Assembly: GCA_013397075.1 (NCBI GenBank)
Contig: VWZS01003730.1
Span: 941,514 to 1,005,513, forward strand
Length of the DNA stretch: 64,000 nt
DNA from: Rhabdornis inornatus
Lineage: Eukaryota > Chordata > Aves > Passeriformes > Rhabdornithidae
Direction: 5' to 3'
Shown here in pieces: positions 25,201-38,214 of this stretch; positions within the stretch are counted from its first letter, which is position 1, and every line of letters begins with the position of its first letter. A program made the position numbers and the translations under genes. Under the pieces are notes generated by a model that saw only the letters and a program-made list of their open reading frames with translations, was not told where the DNA came from and did no database searches.

Positions 25201-27985
25201 AAAAATAATGCTGCATTTTCTCCTCTCCAGAGGATGTGTCCCATCCATATTTGATGCCTGTGGTGATCACCACTCCAGTTTCCTTCTGCTTTGATTTTTA
25301 ATCCTGATTTCACTGAACTCAGGTCAGCAGCTTCCCTCTTTCGTGTGCCCAAAAGGAAAAATTGTGGCTGTATCTCTGAGCTCAGCCTTGCCAAAGACAG
25401 TATTTTCCATGGTATCACACCTCGACCATCCAAACTTCCCCTCTGAGCGTTTTTCTATTACCCAGGACACAGCGATCCCAGTTCCTGCAGCCCCTGTGAG
25501 GGAACAGAACAAGGCTCTGTCACATTTCACTCATGTTGGCCTTTTATTTTGTAACTCCCCAGCCAAGCAGGCAAAGTGAGGGGAAAAAAAATGATGTGGG
25601 ATTTCGGTCCACACAGAACATCTGAAACCAACGTTTTTTGGAACGTGGCGATTGCCAATAAAGAAAGAGGTGATTTGAGATTTTCATATTTGCTCACGTC
25701 TTTGAGGATGTTTTGGGCCTTTCATCCCTTTTTGAAGGCGTGTCACCTAATTATGACTCTTTCATCCCTCTATTCCCCAGTTAGAACATGCCAGTCCCTT
25801 TTACGGCAATTGATTATGACTTGGAGGTTTCCACATTCCAGCCAGTTCAGAGAGCTGGGATATTTGTGAGTACCTGAATAAACTCCTTTAATCCAAAAAC
25901 AAACTCCACCTGAAAGCAGCACTATGAAAAGGCCATTCATCCCGTGTTTTCCAACTTACTGCTTCATGGTTTCTTTGGATTTGACCCGACTTCCTGTACT
26001 AATGGTCTCTGAATGCATTCCCAATTGTGGCTTCTTGGTCTATAAGGTGCCCAGCATTTACAGGGAAGAGGAAAAGGAGTCACACAGCAACTGCTTACAC
26101 AGAAAACTCTGCCTGCAAGGGCAAAAGCAGAGCTGAAGTTAAAAGGAAACATAAAGTGTACAAATAGCCATCCCCTCCTGCTAAAATTTTTAAAACAAAT
26201 AGTCCCTTGATGTCACTGCTTTGAAAAGGTCTTGGCTCCTCGTGGATGAAAAATACCTTTAAAATTACCACTGCAATTGTCATTCCCAAGTGTGGGAATG
26301 GACACTTTGCTGATTAAGGTAGGTCAGTGTTGAAGTAATCTGGGAACAGAAGTGCAAATGTGTCGATGATCTCATGGAGAGGGGAGAGACCCCAGAGGAG
26401 ATCCCTGCTCCCGATAGCCAGAGGGACAGCATGGGAATGCTGCAGTCATGGAGAGCAGAGACCCTCAGCTCTGCCAAGACCAGGCCAAGGGAAGCTTAAA
26501 GCTCACAAATACACATAATCACCTACTGCAAGGAACAATTTTGGAGGCTGTGAGAGAGTTTAGAGGTAGCCTTACACATTTTTGCTGTATTTATATATTT
26601 TCAAATCTATTTTTCTTATACATTTCCACTGCCAGAAATATGACTCCGGTCTAGATGCTTTGTTCAAACTTGGTGTGATTATATCATGTAATTTGGGGTC
26701 AAATTCTTCATCAGCTGAAGAAGTGAAGGTGAATCCACCTAAAGCTTCATCAGGTGAAGCTGAATCCACCTAAACAAACCTTCTCAGCCTCGTGGGTTCC
26801 CAAAAAAACTTAAATAAAACTTCTCAAGGGGGGTCATGTTTTTGGATATTCCAGTTTGAAAGCTGCAGGTGGGCTTTGGTGGCTAAACTTTAACAAACTG
26901 TCCCTGACTTATAGAAATATGTTCATCAAAGCCCTCCAGCCCCACAGTGAGACAGGAGAGCCCTCATTTCCCAGCAGCCTTGCTGTCCCCAAAATCTCTT
27001 CCGTATTAAAGCTCTGATGCTGAGGCTCAGCAAACCCCACTCATGATGACAGTCTTGCACCCAAGAGCCCTTTTAAAAAGCTAGTTGGTGCTTTTTGTAA
27101 AACTTTTCCTTAATTATTGCACTTCCTGCCTCGTAAAGTTTTACTGGGAATGTGAAAACATCAGGCCCACAGACAGGCCCTTGTGTTAGAATTCCCATTA
27201 TTTGGTGGTCTGAGGCTATTTATCTGTCTGTGAACACATGGACCTTGATTCCAGCATGCTGTGAAAGGCAGGATCTAATGAGGCAGAGGAAAGAGGTGAC
27301 AGATTTTGGCTTCCTGCAGCCCATCCTCAGAGATGGAAACTCCCAGTGCTGACAGACCAGCTCAGCTGAGGCATAAACCAGGATGGATTTGGGTACCAGG
27401 CCAAGACTGGGGTGATTCCTCCTCCAGGAGAAGATTCATGAGGTTTGGGAATGGCACAAATCTTCAAGATTGGTGTTGTATCTGATTTTCCTCCTTGCAG
27501 TGGTGACATTCCCCTTGCTGTACCACTCACTTGGTTGCCCAGCTCACCCTGGATTCCTCAGGACATGCCAGAAGAGCCTGTTCCTTGGAAAACAGGCATT
27601 CCAGCCTGGAGAATTTGGCAGTTCTCCTCCACATACAATACCCTGGGTAAAGGAGATTTTTTTGGAACCTATAGCTAACTCTGCTTGCTGGTAGTGGCTT
27701 TTTGCCTACAAAATAAACAGGCCCAGAATATGCCTCATTACAGTCACACAGTGGGGTTTATTTTTCTCTGACATTTCGGGAGGTGGTGCAGAAAATGAGC
27801 CTCTCTCCAGAGTGATTCACGCCGTGGCCAAAGAGGTCTCTGTGGCTGACAGTAAACTGTGTGACCTTCCCATTTCCCAGTAAGGATCCAGTGCCCGGCG
27901 CCAGCACGGGACAGCAGGGAAAGAGCGAGCAGGGAGGGAAGGCTCTTGGGTTTGGAAACATCTCTGGGTGAAATTTTAAAGCACA

Positions 27986-27986
<1 letters not shown>
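22236..27986. other. Intergenic, nothing firmly recognised
   Basis: Unique sequence with no recognised gene. It contains a small imperfect direct duplication at about 26707-26773, where CTTCATCAG and GAATCCACCTAAA recur at close spacing. Open frames are short and unremarkable. Confidence 0.55.

Positions 27987-28017
<31 letters not shown>
27987..28017 (+). repeat. Poly(A) tract of 31 bases
   Basis: An uninterrupted run of A, the longest homopolymer in the window. No retrocopy or SINE body could be recognised on its left side, and no target-site duplication was found by eye. Confidence 0.95.
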
Positions 28018-28019
<2 letters not shown>

Positions 28020-28689
28020 AAATTAAGGCAAAGTTTAAAAAACACCAAAACAACTAAGCCTCCTCAAACTGAAGCCAGTCTTTGAGTCCTTCTCTGAAAT
28101 GACATCATTGCATACCCAGGGCAGCCACAAAGCATGACAGCTGTCCTGGGCCTGCCCTGGGAAGGATATATCACTTCCCTCTTGGAAATCCGGAAGGTAT
28201 TGTCTGTAATCACAGCCTGCCCGGGCCGGGCAGGGGGGCTGGCTTTTGCAATTCGATCTTTCTGCAGCTTTTTTGTTTTGTTCTGGGTCTTTCACACAAA
28301 TCAGACGAGTCCCGAGCCTGGGATCCTCTCCACAGTGCTGTGCACATCCCCAGGCATTCAGCAAGGAGCTCAGAGGGGGTTGGAGTTGGATGGTTGGGTT
28401 GGCTCCTGTGGATGTGGCTGCTCTCAGGTGACAGCTGCAGTGTCCCCTGGTGCCATCTCTTGCTGGTGGCATTCACTGCTCAATGTCTTTGTGGTTAACC
28501 TCACGTGTGCCAGGCTGGAAATGCCTCCTCTAGTCCTGCCCTGCTTCAGGATGAACCAGGAGAAGAACACAGGGTGTGGTTCTGCAGGACTGTGGATGCT
28601 GGGACAGCCAGCAGCTCTTCATCACATGCAAGCAGATCCACAGGGATTGTATCTCCAGGAATCACCTGACCCCAGGGTCATCCTGGGAT
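28018..28689. other. Intergenic, nothing recognised
   Basis: Unique sequence between the poly(A) tract and a CR1 copy. A 185-codon open frame starting at 28134 ends two bases into the CR1 and has no recognisable domain, so it is not called. Confidence 0.6.
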
Positions 28690-29015
28690 GATTCACATCA
28701 TATTGCCTGGGTTGGAAGGGATCCTGAGGATTATCTGGTTCTCACACTCACACATTCCAGCATCCCAGGGTGCTCCAAGCCCCATCCAGCCTGCCCTTGG
28801 ACACTTCCAGGGATCCAGGGGCAGCCACAGCTGCTCTGGGCACCCTGTGCCAGGGTCCCAGCATCCTCACAGGGAAGGATTTCATCCTAATATCCAATCT
28901 AAGCCTACTCTCTGCCAGTGTGAAGCCATTCCCCCTGTCCTGTCACTCCAGCTCCTTGTGAAACATCCCTCTCCATCTTTTTTGTCAGCTCTCTTCAGGT
29001 ACAGCAAGGCTGCAA
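28690..29015 (-). mobile_element. CR1 LINE 3' region fragment, about 325 bp
   Basis: Contains CCTGGGTTGGAAGGGATCCT, GGTGCTCCAAGCCCCATCCA, ACACTTCCAGGGATCCAGGG, then AGGGAAGGATTTCATCCTAA and further CR1 sequence rightward. Minus orientation and 5'-truncated. It abuts another CR1 terminus at its right end. Confidence 0.93.
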
Positions 29016-29075
29016 TCACAGAAACACAGAATATTCTGAGTTGAAAGGGACCCACAAGGATTATCAAGTCCTAAG
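29016..29075 (-). mobile_element. CR1-type 3' terminus, second subfamily
   Basis: Contains ATCACAGAAACACAGAATAT, then TGAGTTGAAAGGGACCCACA and AGGATTATCAAGTCC. Minus orientation. The larger CR1 to the left appears to have landed at or beside its tail. Confidence 0.7.
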
Positions 29076-29991
29076 AATGTCCCATAGTTAGGTTACCCCA
29101 AAGCCTTCTCTTGTCCTTGTTTTGATGTCAGAGCAGGTCATCGTAGAGAATGGAGGAGCTAAAGCCCCAGGAGCAGGACTTTGGTCTGGGATTTGGCACA
29201 GTGCATATAATGGACAACAGGAGTTATACAAACCATGACTGAAAGGAGAGAACAGGAGATAAAGGTTCTGCAGAGACTTGGTTTTGGATGGTCAAACATC
29301 CTGCAAGAGCATGCAGACATCTTCCTTTCAATAGACAAAGCTGGGTTAGGACTTTGCTCCCAAGGGAGAGAGATCAGGGCCCTGCCTCACTCCACAGGCT
29401 GCAGTTTGGCAAAAAAGATGGACAAATTCCCCAGGAATCTGAAAGATGTATTATTAGGGTATGTGTAGCTCATATTTCATTCTTCCAAAAGTCTAGCTCC
29501 ATTAATGAAACCCATGTTTCATTGTTTCAGGGAATTTTAGGGCCAAAGGGACCATTAGATCATCTGCTGTGACCTGGGGAACACAGGCCAGAGAATTCCA
29601 TCCACAGAGACAAATAATGTGTGTCTGATTAAGCCCAGTTAACACAATGTTTCACCCAGACAATAGAAATGGATGCACTTTCATAATCCATATTTTTAGG
29701 CAAGATCTCACCATTTACATTTTCCCTTTGGGAATAGGAGCTCAGACTTTATTGTTCTGCTAAATGGAGATGCTGCCCACGCTGGTGGCCTGGCCATGCT
29801 CCCACCCAGGGGGAGGATGGGGAGAGGAAGCCACAGCCACATCACAGGGATTGTCACCACTGGAGGTCCTGCCACTGGGGCTGGAGCCAAACCTGTGTCT
29901 GTTCCATGGGCAGGTGGGCTCTGCACATCTTGAATTGCAGAATCCAATCAGAAAAATCCTCTCTCCTCCCAAAACCAGCTCAAATGAGCCA
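29076..29991. other. Intergenic, nothing recognised
   Basis: Unique sequence ending at the compound microsatellite. No gene or repeat was recognised. Confidence 0.6.
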
Positions 29992-29998
29992 TTACTAC

Positions 29999-30035
<37 letters not shown>

Positions 30036-30044
30036 GTTGTTGTT

Positions 30045-30094
<50 letters not shown>

Positions 30095-30105
30095 CTTCTT
30101 CTTTT
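29992..30105 (+). repeat. Compound trinucleotide microsatellite (TTA)n(TTG)n(TTC)n
   Basis: Roughly 14 TTA units, then about 20 TTG units with one TTTTG interruption near 30043-30047, then four TTC units near the right end. Apparent open frames through it encode runs of Leu, Tyr, Cys or Val on one strand and Gln, Asn or Thr on the other. They are simple products of the repeat. Confidence 0.97.
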
Positions 30106-33100
30106 AGCAGAAACACAGTGGAAGGCACTCAGACGTTCTGGCCATGAGCAGAGAGGGAAGCTTTGAAATAAAATCTCTTTATTATGGCTGCATATTTCAG
30201 CTGGCACCAGATGGGCACTGCTGAGATGAGCACTGCACAAGGAATTGCTGGAAGACACCAGGAACAAATGGCAGAGGAAGGCTGACTAGTGGTGAGAAAC
30301 CCAAAATATCTTCAGAACCACTGGGAATTATTAAAGTTTTGAATGTGTTTCATGGCGTCCCTCTGCTCTTTCATCAGCTGTGGAAATGATTGGCATTTTT
30401 TCTCACCCAAATTTTGGCAGTGAGGTGTGTTTTGCATCCCACAAAAGAGGATCCCATGTTCTTATTTCCTTTTCCCAAAGTACTGAGTGATAAACAGAAG
30501 CACAAGGAGACTTTCCCAAGGTCATACAGAAAGTTTAAGGATGGAGACAGGAATCAAAACCTGAATTTCTGAGTCCATCACTACAATCCATAGAGAACAT
30601 GGTAATAAAGGATATATAATAGGGGATATACAATGCACATTCTTTAGCCTAAGTAATTTTAGAGAGGGGGTAGGTAGGAAGTTAGGAGGAGTTGCATTTG
30701 GCTGTGGAAATTTTCCAACTAATGCCAGTTAAACTGTTTAAATGAGAGCACAAATGTTTATCATACTGCAATCACCACCACTTTGCATTTTTCTGCTGGA
30801 ATCCATGCAAATGGTGATGATCCTGAAAGAGAGAGGTTTTTCACCGTCATATTTCACCAGGCTCTCCACTTCCAAACTGGTACAGCTCATTTGAGCAGAC
30901 AATTTTGGGAATGCTGTTGCTCAAGATGTCCAGAGCACAGAGTAGAGAACACTGACTCCACTGTCTTTTCTCCTTTCTTTTTTAAGACTCCCTTTTTAGT
31001 TTTTTCTCTTCTTGTGGTCCACATTACTCACGGACTGCAAATGATTCCCAAGAAAGCCACAGTCCGTGGATTCTCCCTGTGTCTGCACAAACAGGAGCTG
31101 CCCTGAGGTCACCGTTTGCAGCCCGTTTTTGGCTGGAGCCGTGAAGCCAATTCCCACACACGACCACCCCTCATGAGGGCTGGGTTGGAGTGGACCAGCA
31201 AAGCTCCCATGGTCAGTTCCCAGGGTTTGGGCAGCCAGTCCTGGTCAGTGAGTCAGGACATGCTTGGCCACCCTGTGTTTGCCACGCCAGCAGGTCTAGA
31301 AGGGGGTGATGCTCTTAAATCAACGTGGGGCAGTAAATAATGAGAGCAAAGGATGGGTGAGTGGCAGGCAGTGGGGTGTCCCAGCAGAATCCCGGGGCTC
31401 AGCACCTCTCATGGGGCTGAGCAGCTCAGCCTGGCACACACAGGGTGACAGAAAAGGCTTCTGCCACTGCAGCCCAGGGTTATCTGGTTTCCAGCCGTGG
31501 CCTCAGCGCCGTTCCCTGCAGCTTTAACCCAGCACTGCTCATTTAGCACCAGCATCCTGGCTGGCAGAGTCAGCAGCAAAAGTCCTGCTGGTCCTGTGAG
31601 CTCTCCTCGATGGAGCTGTGAGTCACTCCCAGTGCTGGGACATGGGTGGAGGAGGCAAGGAAAGGTGTCACCAGAAACAATCCTCGTTTGTGCTCCGTGC
31701 CCTGGACACAGTGGCACTTTGTTCTCCCAGCAGCTTGAAGCAACACAGGCATCCCTCCCCCCCAGGCACCCCCTTTGCCAAACAGTAGGCAGAGGGAATC
31801 AGCCCTCAGCACCAGAAGCACCGGGAAAGGTGGCAGGTTTGAGCCTTTCACAATCACATTGGAAGGAGGAATTAATTTGGAGTTATCACAAAAGGTGACA
31901 GAGTTGTCTTGCTTATGAACTGCTGCTGAGTCTGTGTGTACTGATCTGTCGAGGAGAAAAGAGCCAGAAGCCTTTATTGGCTTTGCTGTGCCTAGTGAAA
32001 GTGTCTGCCCTCTTCCACCAGATAAGTTCAGCCTTGTTTATTTTCATTTTAGCTGTTCGGAAAACGCCGTTCTGTGCTGTCCCAGACAATATCCCTGCGC
32101 CTTTAAAAAGGAAAGGAAGTGTGGTCCTGGCAAACACAACCGGCGCAATAAAATATAAATCTTTGTAATTGTTGTGGAGACAGAAAGCAAAACAAACTGT
32201 ACTTAAGTACATTGTAAGAAAATGTCAGAGATTTGAGGGAATGGTCATTAGCATACGAAATCATTTATCTCCCCTGAGTAAGTGAGTTGGACTCAGACCA
32301 ACCCATTTAATTTTCAGTATTTTTCCCTTTGGGATTTCTTGGAATGTCAGAACTACTATTTTTTCCTTCAGGAAAGAAGATTGACTTCAAGGCTGATGTT
32401 GAGAGGCCACAGAAAGAAGCTGAACACGGTGCCAGCTCCCCCAGTCACCCCTGCACACGTGTGGACACAAATGCCCTGCTCTGGTGGGGATGTCCCTGCG
32501 CCCCAAACTCTCAGGCAGGCACCCCCCTGTGCTGTTAGAGCCCATCCAACACCCATGGACTCTTCCTGGCATTGACATCCAGCTCCTGAAACATCATCCC
32601 CCCTGCCCACGAGGGTGTCCCTGGGGTGTTTAATTGGCTGAAATGAAAGTTATGGTTTGCTGGAGGTCTGCAACCCCCATGGCCACTGTGTGAAACCATC
32701 CCAGGAGCAGCAGGATGGTCTCAGTGTCACCTCAAACCACCTCTGCTCCAGCTGGTGCCTTCCCTGCTGGGACACTCGCCTGGAAAACACTCACAGACAG
32801 CCACAGCTCAGACTCTGTCATTGCACTGACATCTCTTTTGCTCTTTCTTCAAAATTTACATCCCAGAGGGAGAAAACTGTTGGGAAAAATGTGATAGGAA
32901 GTAGATCCACGTACCTGGTGATGGGTGGGATGTCCCAGTACCCTGCAGTCCCCCCAGAATGGTGCCTGGCCCAGGAGAGCCCAGGGGCAGGGATGGGTTG
33001 GGGTGATTGGGGAGCCCCATGGCAGCTCTTGGTTACACAGCTGCTGTGCATGAAGTTATTTGAGACACTTCTGGAAACATTTGGGGCACCCTGAACTTCT

Positions 33101-33360
33101 CCCTGCTGCATTCTCATCCCAGATGGGAAGAAAATGAAGTTCAGATCTTCTGGGATTAATATAATCAGAGAATCTGAGAGGGAAAGCTCGTGAGTGGTTT
33201 TGTTCCTTTCTTTGATGAGGGGGGTGTCTCCAAGGTTAATGAAGTGCATCCCTCCCAGTAGGCAGAATGATCCCACCCGAGTTTCAGAGCAGAGCAGCGT
33301 TGGAGAAACCATGGAAAAGGTTTATTCTTTTAATTATAGAACAGCAAAATTGTGTTTCAC
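30106..33360. other. Intergenic, nothing firmly recognised
   Basis: Unique sequence without a recognised gene. About 31960-32200 is repeat-free, with several CpGs and an AT-rich right half; it is a candidate conserved noncoding element on appearance alone. Open frames up to 164 codons lack known domains. Confidence 0.5.
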
Positions 33361-33387
33361 CTTGCTAGCAAGGCTGTTGCTAGCAAG
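33361..33387. repeat. Perfect hairpin of two TTGCTAGCAA palindromes
   Basis: Left arm CTTGCTAGCAA (33361-33371), spacer GGCTG, right arm TTGCTAGCAAG (33377-33387). The arms are exact reverse complements, and each contains the self-complementary 10-mer TTGCTAGCAA. It can be read as an 11-bp-stem hairpin or as two spaced palindromic protein-binding sites. The right copy, with its preceding G, resembles an RFX X-box half pair. Confidence 0.9.
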
Positions 33388-36300
33388 AAAGAACTGAACA
33401 GTACCAAATGCAAATATCTGGCCTTTTTTTTTCCTTTTAATAAGGTGGTCAAAAGGTCTAAGGGGAAGCAGGGATTTTGGAAGTATGCATAAAGTCAACA
33501 GTGCAGTTAGCAATGGGATAGTAAGATTTCACAGCTCTGCTTTGATCAGGATTTCAGCAAAGTGAAGCCGTAGCACAGAATGTCCTCTGAACTGAAACCA
33601 AGGCAGGCTTTGTCTTTTATCTCAAATATCAGCTCAGAAAATGAGAATGATATGAAAATGCTGAACTCATTACATTTTACTCATGGTTTCACAAAAGTGC
33701 TCCAGTAAGGGATATGGGTTCTTAATGGAGGTAAAACGTTCTGGGACACTCTGAGTGCTTTGTGGGGTCTCTGTGGGAGCCAAAAAAGTCATTGTGTCCC
33801 CAAAATGTTTTACAATTTGAAGCTGCTGCCCCTTATTAATTGTCCTCGAGTTTTGGAGTGGTGGTTTCACTTTCTTTTAGAAGACAGAGATTTAACCACT
33901 AAGAAGTTCAGTAGGAAGGGAATGAGTGATTTTGCTTCTCAGCCTAATTATTTATTTTCTCCTTCCTTCCTCACACTATTTTAGTCCTTTTTCATTATTT
34001 TGCTTCAGTGCCAAAGCCCTTGTGATGTTTGTTTGAACTCACACACCAGAAGAGAAAAATGCCCATCCATAATTTGAAGCAGATGCAGCTCCAACACCCA
34101 GAGCTTGGATTGTACCTGGAGGTTGTGTCAGGGATTTCTCTTCAGAAAACAATTACAGATGGATTTGGTGGCATCTGTGGCTTTGTCAGCTTCAGTGGAT
34201 TTGGAGCAGGCCTGTAGCTGTATAATAAACATCCATTTTAATCCTGAACACCAAAATTATGGCCACCACCTGCATTTCCATGGCTAAGAGGAGATAGCCC
34301 GAGGTGAAAGAACCTAAGCAGGCAAAACAAACATGATAATAAGAATTTTACTAACAATTTCCTACCTATTGTTGTTTTTCTAAAGCATTTTCGTCCTCTA
34401 AAAAGAGTAATTATTAATAAATAGATAATTAAAGCTCAGGAATGTTCTTTGATGTCCTCTTATTCTTCTCAATGTCTGATTTCAGACAACAAAAACTCCT
34501 CCCAAGCATCTCCTTATCCAAATACCTGCAGAACCACAAGTGGCAGAGGGGGAAGGGACAACCCCCAGCCTGAATTACCGTGCTGGTCCTGATCCAAACC
34601 ATTTGGATTTAAAGGGAGATCAGGCAGAGCTGGGGGTCAGACCTATTTGTGTAATTATCCCATGTCTGTTGCTCTTAGCAAAACCACAAGACCTCACCCA
34701 GGATGCTTCTGGTCCATGAGGGTAACAGAGCAAAGTGAAGAGTTGTGTGAAATTCTGGGGTTTTTAAAGAAAGCAGGATCCTCTAAATCTCTTCTGGACT
34801 TCACACTCACCACCTTGGTGGGGTTTATTCCAAAGTCAGCTGCGAATTATTGGTGACAAAATCAAACCTGCCTGGCTGAGGGGAAGGGTGTGGGTGGTGG
34901 GGGGAATCAGAGCCACCTCCAGCAACAGCTCAAAGTCAGGGAAAGCTCCTTGGCACAATTTGAAATCTAACCTTTCAATTTTACCAATGTCTCTGCACTT
35001 CTGTACCAGCCTAAACAACTACCCAGCACACCATGGAAAATAAGGAATGAGATGAACTCAAACCAAATTTTGCTGTCCCAAGGATGAGGAGGACTTCATC
35101 ACAGTGAAGAAACAAGGAAAATGGGGCTGGGAGTGGATGTGATGACAGTGCCAGAGACCTGGAGCAGTGCCACCATTACCCTTGGCTTCCCAGGCAGCTC
35201 TGCTGTCCCTATCAACTCCTTTGCTTTGGATTTCACCAAAAATGTCCATGGAATGATGATTTCTATCTCCCATCAGCACATTTTCAGGGGATGAAAGTCC
35301 TGTGCTGTTAAGTGGAGCTGTTCACACCAGAAATTCCCACATTCCTCCAGCTGAGCAGCAGAAATGGGCACTGTGCTCATCCATCCACAATCAGCACACT
35401 CAGCAAAATACTGCAGGAGCCTTTCACAAATTCCATCCCTCAAACGCCCTTTGAGAGCTCAGTGATTGGCCTGGCAATGCTCCTGGGCAGAAAAAGACGT
35501 CAAGATTGGCCTCTAAAAGGAGCAGTTTTCTCTGCTCTCCAGCTAGGATGCATCCCGAAGGAGAGGAACAGGAGGAGGAAGGGCGGGACAGGATGGGGCA
35601 GCAGCAGTTTCAGAGTTTCAGGTTTTCTCTGTGCTCTCAGTGCTGCTCTCAGATGCACCCCCAGGTCTGATCCTCCTCCCCTGCACCATCCCTCTCACAA
35701 ACTGCCCATGCCTTTCCCAGCAGGGATTTTTCCAGCAGCTGTTAATTGACTTAAGGCCTTGCTTCTAACTCCAAACTGAGTCCTGTGATGCTCCAGGAAG
35801 GTAATTCCAGCTCGAGGGGCACAACCATCCAACTGAGGAACAAAAAACATGGAGATGTTTATTTTGGGATTCTCTGGCTGCTGGTGGCTAACCCTGCTAA
35901 GCCTTTGGACCCAGGATGCAGCTTGGCTTGGGTTTTGCTTTTTTGCAAAGCTGGCAGGTGACAGAAATGCAATTCCCTTTGCCACTCCAGGAGGTTTTTT
36001 GTGCTGAGGACACACCACAATCCCAGGGGCTGGATGCTGGGTCAGCAGGGAAAGCCAGAAGTTCCCAGCCCTCGGACAGACCCACATCCTGCACACTCTG
36101 CTTTTCCAGATGAATCCCAGGCTTCAGGGACACCTTTCCCTGTGCTGCTCATTTGGGAGCTTCCTGCTCTATTTAAGGATCATTTCTCCTCTTCACCTTC
36201 TTGATGTAACCTAAGGGTGTTATCAGCTAAAATGAGGCTTTGCCCCAACCACCTTCACAAATTTTCCCCCTTCCATTTTTTGCAAATTCGCTGGCTACAG

Positions 36301-37164
36301 ACCCATAAAACGTTCTCCTACTTGTTTCTTTTCTTCCCACAACCTTCTCCCGTTTCTGGCTGAGGGAACAGCAGCCACCTGCTCTATTCCCCATGAACCC
36401 ACTCCAGTTTTCACCCCTCAAGACCAGGAGATCCATTAATTCCCTTGAAGCTGCCCTTATCACAGATGTGTTGGAGATGGGGGCAACCTGAAGCCTTCAC
36501 AACCCTCTGTATGTGGTGAGAAACAAGGAATTTTACTGGTTTAAAAATGCATTATTTGGAGGGGTGGTGAGAACCAAACTGTGGCTGCTGGAAGGATCAA
36601 CCATAAAAGACTTTATCTTTTCCTTCAGAAATATCAGGAACCTTCCTCTGCATTGGAGGATTTTTATGACAACAAATGATGCACTATTGAATTCAAATTA
36701 TTTTCACTTATTTCTTTTTATTGAAGTGAGATTTACAGGAACCTCCTCGTGTTCAGAGAATCCATTCCACCCTTGTTGCCCTTACATTTTCCATGGCTGA
36801 TATTCTGGGATGACAGAGCTTTATCCTCAAGAGCTTCTCCATCATGGAAAACTTATTAATACTAATTAATTAATACCTTCATTTCCCCACTCCATTATAC
36901 AATAATGGCACAGAAGTGCTGACTTAGCAAAGCAGATGCAAAAGTTTAACAATAAATTGAAATTTTTTCATTTCAATAAAACCTCTCCCAGCCTTACAGT
37001 TAAGCCATGCTTAGACTCTTTGCTGTGTCATTGCCTACATATGAAAAATAAAGAAAATAACAGGGTTCTTTTTTCCTTTGGCTTCTGTGGTCTTTGTGTC
37101 ATCAGTGTGGTGGTGACAGTATTTTCCTCAGGAGCATCATGGTGGTTTGTGTTTGTTAAAGAGA
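33388..37164. other. Intergenic, nothing recognised
   Basis: Unique sequence, partly AT-rich. Open frames of up to 145 codons show no known domain. No repeat family was identified. Confidence 0.6.
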
Positions 37165-37240
37165 GTTTTGTGTCAGGAATTTTGTGTCAGGAGTTTTGTG
37201 TCAGGAACTTTGTGTCAGGAGTTTTGTGACAGGAGTTTTG
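37165..37240 (+). repeat. Tandem repeat, 14-bp unit, five copies
   Basis: Units of the form GTTTTGTGTCAGGA follow each other at exactly 14 bp, with small substitutions (A for G at the start, AC at the start, GACAGGA in the fifth), followed by a partial sixth unit. Confidence 0.93.
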
Positions 37241-38214
37241 CATTCAGCTTTACTGCACAAGCTGAAATGGTGATAATTCAGATTTTATGTTCTGTTCTCC
37301 AACCCCTTGGAGGCATGGAGAGGTGGTTGGCCAAGGGAAAAACAAGCTCAGGAAAGGGTTGAGCATTTCCACAGTGTGGTGGAAATCAAACAGTGCTGGG
37401 ACTGCACACATCTCTCTTCATCTCCTCCCACTAAATACATTTTTATATTTAAAATTAAAAGAAAAGCACCCTTCCAACCATTACTAGATATTAATACATA
37501 TTAAAATAGATGCATTTTTACCTGAGTACAGGAGAATGTGCCAGAATTTGCCAGAAAACAACTGGGCTTTTTCCCTTTGGAAAAACCCTCACCATCAGTA
37601 GATAAAAGAGGGATGAGATGAGGGAGCACTATGAAATGTCATTTATCCAAATGTCAGTCAAACTGTGCATTGCTGTGCTCCTCCCTGGTGTAAATCCATG
37701 TGTTGATCCCCATTTAGAAGAATTTAGAAGGTTTTTCTCTCTAATTGAAAGTAACACTCAAAAATTTTACTTCACTGTAATCAGCTTGGGTAGGGAAAAA
37801 ATAAGGAGGGAAAGAAAGGAAAAAGATGAGGAGGAAAATTCCCATACAACAAAAACTCCATGACAGCAGAATGCAGATAAACATAGGATAATAATAATAA
37901 TTTTAAAAGCCTCCTTTGATTTTAGTTGGGTGCCATGGCTTTTCTGGCTTGGCTGAATGAGCTGAGAGCGAGAGCCCCCGTGCAGTCCCATCCCTTCCAG
38001 CCCATACAAACAGAGGAAGTGGTTTCCTGGGAACAAAACCCACATGAAAGTTGTGCTGATGGTGCTTGGCTTCCTGTCACTTCCTCCTCTGTCCACATTT
38101 CACACGTGAACCCCCCAGCAGGACAGAGCACCTGGTGCCCAGGGCAGATTTATTATCTCATGTGAAAGGAGAGGGCACAGCTCAGCATCCAGGATCACCA
38201 CCCAAGCCCCACCA
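37241..38214. other. Intergenic, nothing recognised
   Basis: Unique, partly AT-rich sequence with no recognised gene or repeat. Confidence 0.6.

Noticed and set aside
28134..28691. 185-codon open frame
   Set aside because: Ends at the edge of a CR1 copy, shows no domain, and its length is within chance expectation for the window.
29760..30128. Polyglutamine/polyasparagine protein on the minus strand
   Set aside because: Translation of a trinucleotide microsatellite; the flanking sequence has no coding character.
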